DNA of 64,000 nucleotides from DATFTF01 sp963825175 (GTDB lineage: Bacteria > Acidobacteriota > Thermoanaerobaculia > UBA5066 > Gp7-AA6). The position numbers were made by a program, and so were the translations under genes. Positions 25,887 through 34,096 of the stretch are shown here, piece by piece (positions within the stretch are counted from its first letter, which is position 1; each line of letters starts with the position of its first letter). Under the pieces are notes generated by a model, which saw only the letters and a program-made list of their open reading frames with translations, did not search any database and was not told the DNA's origin. The stretch lies in assembly GCA_963825175.1 (NCBI GenBank), contig CAWGSA010000001.1, forward strand, positions 1,178,001 through 1,242,000, written 5' to 3'.

Positions 25887-26917
25887 TGCCCGCCGTTCCC
25901 GTCAAGACGCGCGGGGCGCGGCTTTGTCCCGTGCTCCTCCTCGTGGCGGCCGCGGCGGTCGCGCTCCCCGGCCGGGCCGTCCGTCCAGACCGCCGCGCCG
26001 GGCGGCAACCCCGGGAAAAGGCTCTGGATCCCGACCGGATCAACGACGCCACCCTGACTCCGGCCATCGGGCCCGGAGCCCACGGCTCGGCCGTGTTGCG
26101 AGCCCAGATCCTTCTCGACCGCGCCCACTTCTCCTGCGGGGAGATCGACGCGTCCTACGGGCAAAGCCTGCGTGGCGCGGTCGCGGCGTTTCAGCGGGCG
26201 CAGGGTCGGACGCCGACCGGCGTCCTCGACCCGGGCACGTGGACTCTCCTGAATCGGGACGGCGCGCGGGCGTTGACCTCGACGGAAATCGCGCCGGAAG
26301 ACGTGGCCGGGCCCTTCACGCCGATCCCCGACGACCTCCTGGAAAAGGCGAAGCTTCCTGTGCTCGGCTTCACGTCATCGCTCGAAGGTCTCGCCGAGAA
26401 ATACCACGCCAGCCCCGTTGTGCTTCGGCGGCTCAACCCCAACGCGTCGTTCGACCGATCCGGCGAGGAGATCCTCGTTCCCGACGTCTCTTCGCCTCTC
26501 CTGGAGCGCGCTGCGACGATCGTCGTTTCCCAGACGCGCGACTGCGTCGAAGCGATCGATACCTCGGGACGCGTGATCGCGCACTTTCCGGCGTCGACCG
26601 GCAGCCGCCATGATCCGCTTCCCCTGGGGCGCTGGAAGGTCGTGGGCGTCGCGCACGATCCCGTGTTCCACTACGACTCCGAGCTCTTCTGGGATGCGCC
26701 CGAGCATCAAAAGGCTGTTCTCGCCGCGGGACCCAACAACCCCGTCGGCGTCTGCTGGATTGATCTGTCCAAGCCGCACTATGGCATCCACGGGACCCCC
26801 GAGCCCTCGCATGTCGGCAAGACGCAATCGCATGGCTGCATCCGCCTGACCAACTGGGACGTCCGTGAGCTGGCGCAAATCGTGCGGCCCGGAACGCCGG
26901 TCATTCTGGAAAAATAG
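25886..26917 (+). CDS. L,D-transpeptidase (YkuD) with N-terminal peptidoglycan-binding domain
   Basis: 343 residues. A signal-like hydrophobic start (VLLLVAAAAVALPG) is followed by a peptidoglycan-binding segment (AVLRAQILLDRAHFSCGEID, AFQRAQGRTPTGVLD), a LysM-like stretch (LAEKYHASPVVLRRLNPN) and the YkuD domain. The catalytic cysteine is in KTQSHGCIRLTNWD with the histidine in YGIHGTPEP. It forms 3-3 cross-links or attaches proteins to peptidoglycan in the periplasm. The ATG overlaps the sortase stop codon, so translation is coupled. The M23 peptidase follows after 11 bases. Confidence 0.9.
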   Translation: MPAVPVKTRGARLCPVLLLVAAAAVALPGRAVRPDRRAGRQPREKALDPDRINDATLTPAIGPGAHGSAVLRAQILLDRAHFSCGEIDASYGQSLRGAVAAFQRAQGRTPTGVLDPGTWTLLNRDGARALTSTEIAPEDVAGPFTPIPDDLLEKAKLPVLGFTSSLEGLAEKYHASPVVLRRLNPNASFDRSGEEILVPDVSSPLLERAATIVVSQTRDCVEAIDTSGRVIAHFPASTGSRHDPLPLGRWKVVGVAHDPVFHYDSELFWDAPEHQKAVLAAGPNNPVGVCWIDLSKPHYGIHGTPEPSHVGKTQSHGCIRLTNWDVRELAQIVRPGTPVILEK

Positions 26918-26928
26918 GCGTCGGAACC

Positions 26929-27672
26929 ATGCGCGCACGCACCGCGGCCTCCCTTCTCGCCGGCTTCGTCATCGGAGCTCTGGTCCTCTACTATGTGCTC
27001 TGGCGAACCGGCGGGCTGGTGCCCGGCCATCCGCTCACGCTGACGACGCGTGAGATCGTCGGCAAGGTGGCGTCGACGGCGCCTCCGCTCCCGACCATTC
27101 CGTTCCCGACTCCGTCGGCGCCCCCTTCCGCGCGGCCGACCTCCACGTCGGTGCCCGATCCCGAGGCGACCCCCCCGCCGCTCTCGACTCCGTCTCTCTC
27201 CGGCTTTTCGCTCTCCGGCGACGTGGTGACGATGCCGGTGGAAGGGGCCGGCCGCCAGGATCTGCACGACTCGTTCCTGGAATCCCGAGGCGGCCACCGG
27301 CACGAGGCCATCGATATCCTGGCCCCTCGCGGCACACCCGTCCTCGCCGCCGTCGACGGATCGATCGCCAAGCTCTTCACCAGCGCGCGCGGAGGGCTCA
27401 CCATCTACGAGTTCGATCGCGACGGAACCTATTGTTACTACTACGCGCACCTCGACCGATACGCGGAAGGGCTTCACGAACGGCAGGCCGTTCGGCGCGG
27501 GGATCGCATCGGCTACGTCGGCACGAGCGGAGACGCTCCCCCCGAGACTCCCCATCTGCATTTCACGATCTTCCGCCTGGGACCCGACAAGCGTTGGTGG
27601 GAAGGCGTGGCAATCGATCCCTACCCGGCACTGCTCGCGGCGACGGCGAGCGAAGCGAAGGGCGTACACTGA
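26929..27672 (+). CDS. M23 family metallopeptidase (peptidoglycan hydrolase)
   Basis: 247 residues: a membrane anchor (ASLLAGFVIGALVLYYVLW), a long proline/serine/threonine-rich linker, and a LytM domain with the zinc ligands in GGHRHEAIDI (HxxxD) and PHLHFTIF (HxH). It cleaves peptidoglycan cross-bridges or activates amidases in the periplasm. Third gene of the sortase operon, 11 bases after the transpeptidase gene; the following zinc-ribbon gene starts five bases after its stop. Confidence 0.88.
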   Translation: MRARTAASLLAGFVIGALVLYYVLWRTGGLVPGHPLTLTTREIVGKVASTAPPLPTIPFPTPSAPPSARPTSTSVPDPEATPPPLSTPSLSGFSLSGDVVTMPVEGAGRQDLHDSFLESRGGHRHEAIDILAPRGTPVLAAVDGSIAKLFTSARGGLTIYEFDRDGTYCYYYAHLDRYAEGLHERQAVRRGDRIGYVGTSGDAPPETPHLHFTIFRLGPDKRWWEGVAIDPYPALLAATASEAKGVH

Positions 27673-27677
27673 CCGTC

Positions 27678-28103
27678 ATGAACGATCGGAAGTATCGCCA
27701 CCGCGGCTATATGGACTCCGAAGGAGAGTCGCGCGGCCGGTCGGCGCCCCGGCCACCCCGCGAGGATGGTGCTCCCCGCGGGCGGGGGATTGACGTGAAC
27801 AAGGCGGTCGTCTTCGCCTGCCGGGCATGCGGCGAAAAACACCGCGACCTCGACGAGATCCGGGCCGAGACGCGTTGCGCCAAGTGCGGTGCCCCTCTCC
27901 ACGCCTGCCGCCAGTGCACCCATTTCGACACCGCGGCGCGTTTCGAGTGCGGTCGGCCGATTCCCGAACGCATCGCTTCCAAGAGCGCAGCCAACACGTG
28001 CACCTTCTACTCGCCGGCGCGCTCGTTCGACCTGACCGGCTCCCGCCCCACGTCCACGCCCGACGACGCCCGCAGCGCCTTCGACCGGCTCTTCAAGAAA
28101 TAA
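27678..28103 (+). CDS. Zinc-ribbon protein of unknown function
   Basis: 141 residues. A basic, disordered N terminus (MNDRKYRHRGYMDSEGES) is followed by two cysteine pairs, FACRACGEKH and ETRCAKCGAPLHACRQCTHFD, that would bind one or two zinc ions, then a conserved-looking CTFYSPARSFD segment. It has no membrane or signal sequence. It is the last gene of the sortase operon by spacing. No function is known to me. Confidence 0.65.
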   Translation: MNDRKYRHRGYMDSEGESRGRSAPRPPREDGAPRGRGIDVNKAVVFACRACGEKHRDLDEIRAETRCAKCGAPLHACRQCTHFDTAARFECGRPIPERIASKSAANTCTFYSPARSFDLTGSRPTSTPDDARSAFDRLFKK

Positions 28104-28150
28104 CCACCCGATCCGCGACGGCCTGACGCGGAGCCCTTCGTTCTCTCGTT

Positions 28151-28178
28151 CGCCACTCGTCACTTGTCACTCGTTACT
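28151..28178 (-). repeat. Heptamer array, GTGACGA family (four units)
   Basis: CGCCACT, CGTCACT, TGTCACT and CGTTACT in series on the plus strand. On the minus strand the units begin GTGAC and supply the TGA stop codon of the uracil-DNA glycosylase gene, whose last codons NTSNE are written by the array. Confidence 0.85.
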
Positions 28179-28865
28179 TGTGTTCCTCAACGCCTCTCTC
28201 CGCGCTCGCCGCAGAACCTGCCGCAACATGCGCTGCGTCAGCTTTCCGGTGAACGTGTTCTGCTGACTTGGATGGTAGGAAGCCATGAGCGTGCGCCGGC
28301 CGATCGGGTACCGTGCCCCGTGTTGGAAGCGGGGCCGCGGCCGGGAAATCTCCTCGCCGCATTCGGCCAGGGCCTTGAGGCAGGCGTCGAAGGCGAGGCT
28401 TCCCAGCGCCACGAGCACGGAATCGGATGGCAGTAGAAGAATCTCCCGCGTCAGATAGCCCCGGCAATTCTCGAACTCGATCGGCGTGGGCCGGTTGTCC
28501 GGCGGCGCGCACCGGCAGGCCGCCGAGACGAGCGCTCCGAACAGGCGCAGCCCGTCTCCCGACCGGATCGATTCGGACCGGTTGGAAAATCCGGCCGCGT
28601 GGAGGGCCTGGAAGAGAAAGCGGCCCGACTCGTCTCCGGTGAAGACCCGGCCGGTCCGATTGCCCCCGTGGGCCGCCGGCGCCAGTCCGACCAGAAGCAC
28701 GCGGGCGGAGGGATCACCGAAGGCCGGCAGCGGACGCGCCCAGTACGGCTCGTCCCGAAAGCGCCGGGGCGGATGGCGGGCCGCAGCCTCTCGCCACGCG
28801 ACCAGCCGCGGGCAGAGCCGGCAGGCGATCACCTCTTGTTCGAGCGCGGTCAACGCCCGCGCCAC
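28167..28865 (-). CDS. Uracil-DNA glycosylase, family 5 (UDGb type)
   Basis: 232 residues. The catalytic-loop motif is LVGLAPAAHGGNRTGRVFTG, with alanine in place of the usual aspartate at motif A (GLAPA), as in family 5. Cysteines Cys15 and Cys18 (ACRLCPRLV) plus SAACRCAPPDN and FENCRGYL fit a 4Fe-4S cluster. Motif B is ASYHPSQQNTFTGKL. It removes uracil and other deaminated bases from DNA. The GTG start is the first that leaves the cluster intact. The gene ends in a heptamer array. Confidence 0.85.
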   Translation of the reverse strand: MARALTALEQEVIACRLCPRLVAWREAAARHPPRRFRDEPYWARPLPAFGDPSARVLLVGLAPAAHGGNRTGRVFTGDESGRFLFQALHAAGFSNRSESIRSGDGLRLFGALVSAACRCAPPDNRPTPIEFENCRGYLTREILLLPSDSVLVALGSLAFDACLKALAECGEEISRPRPRFQHGARYPIGRRTLMASYHPSQQNTFTGKLTQRMLRQVLRRARREALRNTSNE

Positions 28866-28913
28866 CTTCGGACTGACCCGGGCCGTCTTGCGCCGGCGCC
28901 CTTCGCGGATCGG

Positions 28914-29384
28914 CTAACTCCGACTGCGAGCGTAGCGGCCCGTCAGACGAGCCTCGCCCAGCACGTGGCCCTTCATCGCGCGACCCACGGCGGCGCGGCT
29001 CGCGCCGGGAGGCAGATTCAGAAGGTCATCCAGAGCGGCCAGCACGAACACGTAGCGATGGGTTCCAGACGGCGGACACGGGCCGCCATATCCCGGATTC
29101 CCAAAGTCGTTGACGCCGTGAACTCCTCCGCCCGGCGGTCTCGAATCCGAAGGGACGCCCTCGGGAAGACCTGTGGCCGAGGCCGGCAAGTCAAACAGCA
29201 CCCAGTGAACCCACGTCTTGGCGGGAGCGTCCGGGTCCTCGACGATCAGCACCAGAGAGCGGGCCTTTTCCGGAACGCCGGTCCACGAGAGGGGCGGAGA
29301 CACGTCGGCGCCGTCGCAGGTGTGCTTTCGCGGAACCGAATCCCCCTCGGAAAACGCGGCGCTGGCAAGGGTCAAGGACGCCAT
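28914..29384 (-). CDS. YbhB/YbcL-type Raf kinase inhibitor-like (PEBP) protein
   Basis: 156 residues with the typical motif CDGADVSPPLSWTGVPEKAR, LVLIVEDPDAPAKTWVHWVLFDLPA and YGGPCPPSGTHRYVFVLAALD. These are the ligand-pocket residues (D-P-D-A-P, GxHR) of the PEBP fold. Function in bacteria is not defined. It overlaps no other gene; the small charged protein gene lies 42 bases upstream on the same strand. Confidence 0.9.
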   Translation of the reverse strand: MASLTLASAAFSEGDSVPRKHTCDGADVSPPLSWTGVPEKARSLVLIVEDPDAPAKTWVHWVLFDLPASATGLPEGVPSDSRPPGGGVHGVNDFGNPGYGGPCPPSGTHRYVFVLAALDDLLNLPPGASRAAVGRAMKGHVLGEARLTGRYARSRS

Positions 29385-29426
29385 CAGACTCTCACGACGC
29401 AGAGTCGAAGGGCGGCGGCCACCGGG

Positions 29427-29606
29427 TCACTTCCGAGCGGGCATCGCGGAGGGAACACCCATCTTTCGCCATTTGCGCTTCTTCTCTTCCCAGTCTTCCA
29501 GCGTGCGTTTGCGGTTGGTGGCGGCCGCCGCCGCACGCCGATCGTCGTCGTTTCCCGCCGCCGGACTCTCCGGCTCTTTCGGCGATGCTTCGGTCTTCTC
29601 GGCCAT
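29427..29606 (-). CDS. Small charged protein of 59 residues
   Basis: An open frame starting MAEKTEASPKEPESPAAG and ending MGVPSAMPARK. It is rich in Glu, Lys and Arg, with a helix-like EDWEEKKRKWRKMG near the end, and has no signal or membrane segment. It is disordered at the N terminus. Lying in line with the PEBP gene and fitting the codon use of the region, it is probably real. It resembles no family I know. Confidence 0.5.
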   Translation of the reverse strand: MAEKTEASPKEPESPAAGNDDDRRAAAAATNRKRTLEDWEEKKRKWRKMGVPSAMPARK

Positions 29607-29626
29607 GATCGAATTCTAGCCCGTCT

Positions 29627-30889
29627 TCATTGGATGATGAGGATGGCGATCATTCCCTGGTGCGATTCCGCGTCGCCGCCGCAGGGCGGGCTCTCCTGGG
29701 TGCAGCGGAAGGGCCAGTTGCCCCGTTGAAACGGCTGCGGCGTGAAGGAGGGGATCACGAAGTCAGGCCCGCCGCGGGCGAAGTTTCCGGCCGGCAGACC
29801 GAGGTCGGAAATGCCGGAGAAGCCGTGCATCGGCGTCATCGTCGATGAGGAATCCACGTCGTGAAAGACGAGCCTGTAGGTGGTTCCGGCCTGGAGAACC
29901 AGGGGCTCCGAGACGGGCCCCCCGGGGCTGAAGTCCCAGGCCCTGACGTCGACCGTGATCGTCTGGACGTTTCCGGCGGGGGGCGTGGGTGTGGGCGTCG
30001 GTGTGGGCGCCGCAGGGGTCGAAGACTGGGTTGGCGTGGGGGGATGGAAGCCGGGCGGGGCGGCCACGTCTTGGGCTCCGACCACCAGCACCGGGTCCTG
30101 CGTCGTGTTGTCCGCCGTCGCCGCGTACGTAAACAGCGGGTTGGCCGCGTTGTCGCTCTCCACCGTCGCGTACCCCGACGTCGTCACCAGGTTCTCGAAT
30201 CCCACCGTCTTGTAGATGTTGGAAACCTGCGTCCCCGTTTGCGGCGCCAATGTCAACGGCACCACCCCCAGAAGCACCGGCGGAAAACTTCCCTCGAAGT
30301 CGTACAGCCGGATCGTCGCCACCACCTGCACCCCGTTGGGGTTGTACACGCCGATGTTCGTCCGGAAGCTCCCCGTCGCCGATCCCGCGTTGGACAGATT
30401 CGTCAATACGCTCACAGGTTGCGCCGCGCTCGACGACAGTCCGGGTATGAACATCCCCACCGACCCCACCGTCCCGCTGGGCCACGGCGGACTCGCTGCC
30501 GGCGAGTACAGACGCGACGTCACCACCAGTCCCGTTGAATTGGAAGAAAACTCCACCGCCCCCAGCGAGTTGGGCACGTTGAACAGACTCACGCAGATGT
30601 TGTCAAACGCCTTGGCCTCCCGCGGCGCCAGGGAAAACGCCTGCACCGGCTGCGTCGCGCACCCCGCCGACCCCGGCGCGCACCGGTACGTCGCCGTCAC
30701 GTTCAACACGTCCGTGTACGACGTGTTGAACACTCGCACGTCGGAGAAAAACGGCGCCGCTCCCACCACCGACGCCGCCACCGGCAGCGTCACCGTCTCC
30801 GCGTGAAGGGAAAGCGCGGGGAAGACCAGCCCTGCGGCCGTGAGGACCAACGCCCACGCCCAAAAGGAGACCCGACGCCTGGATCCCAC
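29627..30889 (-). CDS. Secreted protein with C-terminal cupredoxin-like domain (paralogue A)
   Basis: 420 residues. A signal peptide (WALVLTAAGLVFPALSLHAE) precedes a 270-residue domain rich in beta-strand (FFSDVRVFNTSYTDVLNVTA). Then come a threonine/proline linker of about 30 residues and a C-terminal domain whose end, FRCTQESPPCGGDAESHQGM, has Cys, Cys, His and Met in the order of cupredoxin copper sites. The first domain is almost identical to that of the next gene. It is likely a surface or periplasmic protein; copper binding is inference. GTG start after GGGAGG. Confidence 0.7.
   Translation of the reverse strand: MGSRRRVSFWAWALVLTAAGLVFPALSLHAETVTLPVAASVVGAAPFFSDVRVFNTSYTDVLNVTATYRCAPGSAGCATQPVQAFSLAPREAKAFDNICVSLFNVPNSLGAVEFSSNSTGLVVTSRLYSPAASPPWPSGTVGSVGMFIPGLSSSAAQPVSVLTNLSNAGSATGSFRTNIGVYNPNGVQVVATIRLYDFEGSFPPVLLGVVPLTLAPQTGTQVSNIYKTVGFENLVTTSGYATVESDNAANPLFTYAATADNTTQDPVLVVGAQDVAAPPGFHPPTPTQSSTPAAPTPTPTPTPPAGNVQTITVDVRAWDFSPGGPVSEPLVLQAGTTYRLVFHDVDSSSTMTPMHGFSGISDLGLPAGNFARGGPDFVIPSFTPQPFQRGNWPFRCTQESPPCGGDAESHQGMIAILIIQ
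30045..30802. repeat. First copy of a 758-base near-identical duplication
   Basis: This stretch is repeated at 31362-32119, 1317 bases further on. I see one difference, T at 30419 against C at 31736. It covers most of the N-terminal domain of both secreted proteins. Confidence 0.9.
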
Positions 30890-30961
30890 GAGGAAACCTC
30901 CCGTGCGGACTTTGCCCGACTCTCTGTTAGACGACGAGTTCGAGCCGGCGTTGACAGCCTG

Positions 30962-32188
30962 CTAGGGCAGGATCTGGATGGCGCCGATCATGTTGTCGTG
31001 ACCGATTCCGCAGCTCGACTGGTCGCAGATGAAGACGAACGCTCCCTGCTGGTTGGCGGCCGGAGTGAAGCTCACGATGAACGGCGGATCCCCGGCCGTC
31101 AGAACCTGCGCGGAAAGTCCGAGCGCAGGGATGCCGCCGAAGCCATGGGACGGAGACCCGGGCGCGTCGCCGTCGCTGATACGCAGCTCGTAGGCCTGTC
31201 CGACGTGCATGGTGAACGTGTTGGCTCCGCCGTTGAACGACCATTGGAACTCCGTGGCCACCAGATCGACAGCGATGGACGGAGGGGGGGTCGAGGTCGG
31301 CGTGGGTGTGGGTGTGGCGGTTGGCGCGGCGGAAGTCGGCGTGATGGTGGGCGTAGGCGGGTGGAAGCCGGGCGGGGCGGCCACGTCTTGGGCTCCGACC
31401 ACCAGCACCGGGTCCTGCGTCGTGTTGTCCGCCGTCGCCGCGTACGTAAACAGCGGGTTGGCCGCGTTGTCGCTCTCCACCGTCGCGTACCCCGACGTCG
31501 TCACCAGGTTCTCGAATCCCACCGTCTTGTAGATGTTGGAAACCTGCGTCCCCGTTTGCGGCGCCAATGTCAACGGCACCACCCCCAGAAGCACCGGCGG
31601 AAAACTTCCCTCGAAGTCGTACAGCCGGATCGTCGCCACCACCTGCACCCCGTTGGGGTTGTACACGCCGATGTTCGTCCGGAAGCTCCCCGTCGCCGAT
31701 CCCGCGTTGGACAGATTCGTCAATACGCTCACAGGCTGCGCCGCGCTCGACGACAGTCCGGGTATGAACATCCCCACCGACCCCACCGTCCCGCTGGGCC
31801 ACGGCGGACTCGCTGCCGGCGAGTACAGACGCGACGTCACCACCAGTCCCGTTGAATTGGAAGAAAACTCCACCGCCCCCAGCGAGTTGGGCACGTTGAA
31901 CAGACTCACGCAGATGTTGTCAAACGCCTTGGCCTCCCGCGGCGCCAGGGAAAACGCCTGCACCGGCTGCGTCGCGCACCCCGCCGACCCCGGCGCGCAC
32001 CGGTACGTCGCCGTCACGTTCAACACGTCCGTGTACGACGTGTTGAACACTCGCACGTCGGAGAAAAACGGCGCCGCTCCCACCACCGACGCCGCCACCG
32101 GCAGCGTCACCGTCTCCGCACACACACGCCCCGCCAGGCACACGAGGAGTGCCGCGGCGAGATGGGAAGTGTGGAGTCTGGCTTTCAT
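30962..32188 (-). CDS. Secreted protein with C-terminal cupredoxin-like domain (paralogue B)
   Basis: 408 residues. The signal peptide (LAAALLVCLAGRVCAE) differs from paralogue A, the next 250 residues are the same, and the linker and C-terminal domain differ again. The C terminus, FICDQSSCGIGHDNMIGAI, again has Cys, Cys, His and Met, close in spacing to the CuA site of cytochrome oxidase subunit II (C-x3-C-x3-H-x2-M), here C-x4-C. The two genes are in tandem with a 73-base spacer. Copper binding or electron transfer is inference. Confidence 0.7.
   Translation of the reverse strand: MKARLHTSHLAAALLVCLAGRVCAETVTLPVAASVVGAAPFFSDVRVFNTSYTDVLNVTATYRCAPGSAGCATQPVQAFSLAPREAKAFDNICVSLFNVPNSLGAVEFSSNSTGLVVTSRLYSPAASPPWPSGTVGSVGMFIPGLSSSAAQPVSVLTNLSNAGSATGSFRTNIGVYNPNGVQVVATIRLYDFEGSFPPVLLGVVPLTLAPQTGTQVSNIYKTVGFENLVTTSGYATVESDNAANPLFTYAATADNTTQDPVLVVGAQDVAAPPGFHPPTPTITPTSAAPTATPTPTPTSTPPPSIAVDLVATEFQWSFNGGANTFTMHVGQAYELRISDGDAPGSPSHGFGGIPALGLSAQVLTAGDPPFIVSFTPAANQQGAFVFICDQSSCGIGHDNMIGAIQILP
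31362..32119. repeat. Second copy of the 758-base near-identical duplication
   Basis: Partner of the copy at 30045-30802. Both ends of the identical region fall within coding sequence, so the exchange left different signal peptides and different C-terminal domains on either side. Confidence 0.9.
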
Positions 32189-32488
32189 GAGAGAAGGGGC
32201 CTTGCGCGGTGGGGATCAGCGGGCGACGGCGCCGCCGGACCGGGGTCGGTCGTGGGCGAAATCATGGGGGGCCGTGGCAATCATCCCAGACAACGGCGTC
32301 GTTGGCTCGGTCCAAAGGATGGCGCCTGTCGCGGGCGAAATCAAGGGCCCGGCCGGGCCAGTCGTCTTCCGATTCACGCCGCGACTGTACAGCTCGACCT
32401 GCTCTCGGAGCTCCGAATTTAGCTGCTGTTAAACCCGCCGCCCGGGCGCAGCGCAGATCGTGACGCCCACATATAATTCCCGCCCGCC
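32189..32488. other. Intergenic region before tyrS
   Basis: About 300 bases between divergent genes. A GGGCGAAATCA motif occurs twice, near 32253 and 32331, in the same orientation with nearly the same flanks. I see no tRNA-responsive T-box, no clear promoter and no open frame that looks coding. Confidence 0.4.
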
Positions 32489-33691
32489 GTGGATTCCGCC
32501 TCACAGCTCGAGCTTCTCCGTCGCGGTGTCGTCGATTTCATCGACGAGAAGGACCTCCTGCGCAAGATCGAGCGGGGCCCGCTGACGGTCAAGGTCGGTT
32601 TCGACCCCTCGGCGCCGGACATCCACCTGGGCCATACGGTCGTCTTGCGCAAGATGCGCCACTTTCAGGACGCCGGCCACCGCGTCGTCTTCGTGATCGG
32701 AGACTTCACCGGGATGATCGGAGACCCGTCGGGAAAGAAGACCACGCGGCCGCAGTTGACGCGCGAGCAAGTCGAAGAGAACGCGCGGACCTACACGACT
32801 CAGGCCTTTCAGATCCTCGACGAGAGCAAGACGGAGGTTGCCTTCAACAGCCGGTGGCTGTCGGCCCTGGGCGCGGAGGGATTCATCCGCCTCGCCTCGC
32901 GAATCACGGTGGCCCGGATCCTCGAGCGCGACGACTTCCAGAAGCGCTGGACGGCGCGACAGCCGATCGCCCTCCACGAGCTGCTGTATCCGCTGGGACA
33001 GGGATACGACTCGGTGTTCCTGAAAGCCGACGTCGAGCTCGGCGGCACCGACCAGCTGTTCAACCTTCTGCTCGGACGCGACCTGATGCGGGAGGAGGGG
33101 CTGGAGCCCCAGGTCGTCATGACGCTGCCTCTGCTCGTCGGCATCGACGGCGTCGAGAAGATGTCCAAGTCGCTCGGCAACGCGATCGGGATCGGAGAGC
33201 CGGCGAGCGAGATCTACGGCAAGCTGATGTCCATTCCCGACACTCTGATCTGGAGCTACTTCGAGCTCCTGACCGACGTGGCGACGTCGCACATCGGAGA
33301 GCATCGCCGGCGCATCGAAGCGGGGCAAGAGAACCCGCGCGACATCAAGGCCGATCTGGCGCGGCGCATCACCGCCCAGTACCACGGCCCGGAGGCGGCC
33401 GCCCGTGCCGAGGAAGACTTTCGGCGGGCATTCTCCAGGGGGGAGCTCCCCGACGTGATCGAGGAGGCCTCGCTCTCTCCAGCCGACGGCGCCGCCGCTC
33501 GCGCTCTCGTCGCCTCCGGACTCGCCGCCTCGATGCGCGAGGCCCGGCGCAAGATCGCCGAAGGCGCGCTGACGATCTACGAGGGGAGTGAGCCGCGAGC
33601 GGTGCGCGATCCCGAGGAGCGCCTCGACGCGGGCGGGAGCACGACGCTACGGCTCGGCCGCCGTTTCCGCCGCATCGTCTGGAGAGCGTGA
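32489..33691 (+). CDS. tyrS: Tyrosine--tRNA ligase
   Basis: 400 residues. Class I synthetase motifs are HLGH at residues 46-49 (variant of HIGH) and KMSKS near 230, with the tyrosine-binding GYDSVFLKADVELGGTDQ between them. A C-terminal S4-like RNA-binding segment (LVASGLAASMREARRKIAEGAL) completes the TyrZ-like form. It charges tRNA-Tyr in the cytoplasm. The GTG start fits the family's N terminus (QLELLRRGVVDFIDEKDLL), although no ribosome-binding site is clear. The last 45 bases overlap the opposing cytochrome-like gene. Confidence 0.95.
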   Translation: MDSASQLELLRRGVVDFIDEKDLLRKIERGPLTVKVGFDPSAPDIHLGHTVVLRKMRHFQDAGHRVVFVIGDFTGMIGDPSGKKTTRPQLTREQVEENARTYTTQAFQILDESKTEVAFNSRWLSALGAEGFIRLASRITVARILERDDFQKRWTARQPIALHELLYPLGQGYDSVFLKADVELGGTDQLFNLLLGRDLMREEGLEPQVVMTLPLLVGIDGVEKMSKSLGNAIGIGEPASEIYGKLMSIPDTLIWSYFELLTDVATSHIGEHRRRIEAGQENPRDIKADLARRITAQYHGPEAAARAEEDFRRAFSRGELPDVIEEASLSPADGAAARALVASGLAASMREARRKIAEGALTIYEGSEPRAVRDPEERLDAGGSTTLRLGRRFRRIVWRA

Positions 33692-34096
33692 CCGAAGAAA
33701 GTGGGCGCCGTAGGCGAGGGCGAAGACGAGCCCCGCCGCGGCGTGGACCCAGCCCGTCCACCGGCGGGCGGCCTCGCCGCTCATCGCCTGGATCAGGTAC
33801 CCGCTGAAGGCCAGCGGAATCGCCAGGTAGGTCAACGGGCTTCCGGACCGGCGGCCCCGTTCCTGTTCTGCGACGAAACGAGCCAGTGCGTGCCGGCGGA
33901 AAATCAGCCCCAGTGCGAAAACCGCGACGGGCGCCGCCAGGACGTGCACGGCGAGCGCGGCTGGCTGCCAAGGATGCGCCAGCCGCGAGTCGGGATCGGA
34001 GCCGGTCGCAAAGTACTTGAGGATTCCGTACACGATCCCGCTCGCCGCGGTCAGGCCCCAGCCCAGGTGATTGACCCATGCCTCCCAGCGACTCAT
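33647..34096 (-). CDS. Membrane b-type cytochrome-like protein (DUF4405-like)
   Basis: 149 residues with four hydrophobic helices. Histidines at helix positions (WVNHLGW, LAVHVLAAPV, WVHAAAGLVFALAYGAHFL) suggest one or two bound hemes, as in cytochrome b561-like and DUF4405 proteins. The start codon overlaps the stop of the FMN-binding gene (ATGA), making it the last gene of the apbE operon. I infer that it passes electrons across the inner membrane to the flavin protein. The loop with RRSGSPLTY is cytoplasmic or periplasmic; this cannot be told. Confidence 0.65.
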   Translation of the reverse strand: MSRWEAWVNHLGWGLTAASGIVYGILKYFATGSDPDSRLAHPWQPAALAVHVLAAPVAVFALGLIFRRHALARFVAEQERGRRSGSPLTYLAIPLAFSGYLIQAMSGEAARRWTGWVHAAAGLVFALAYGAHFLRSRSPDDAAETAAEP

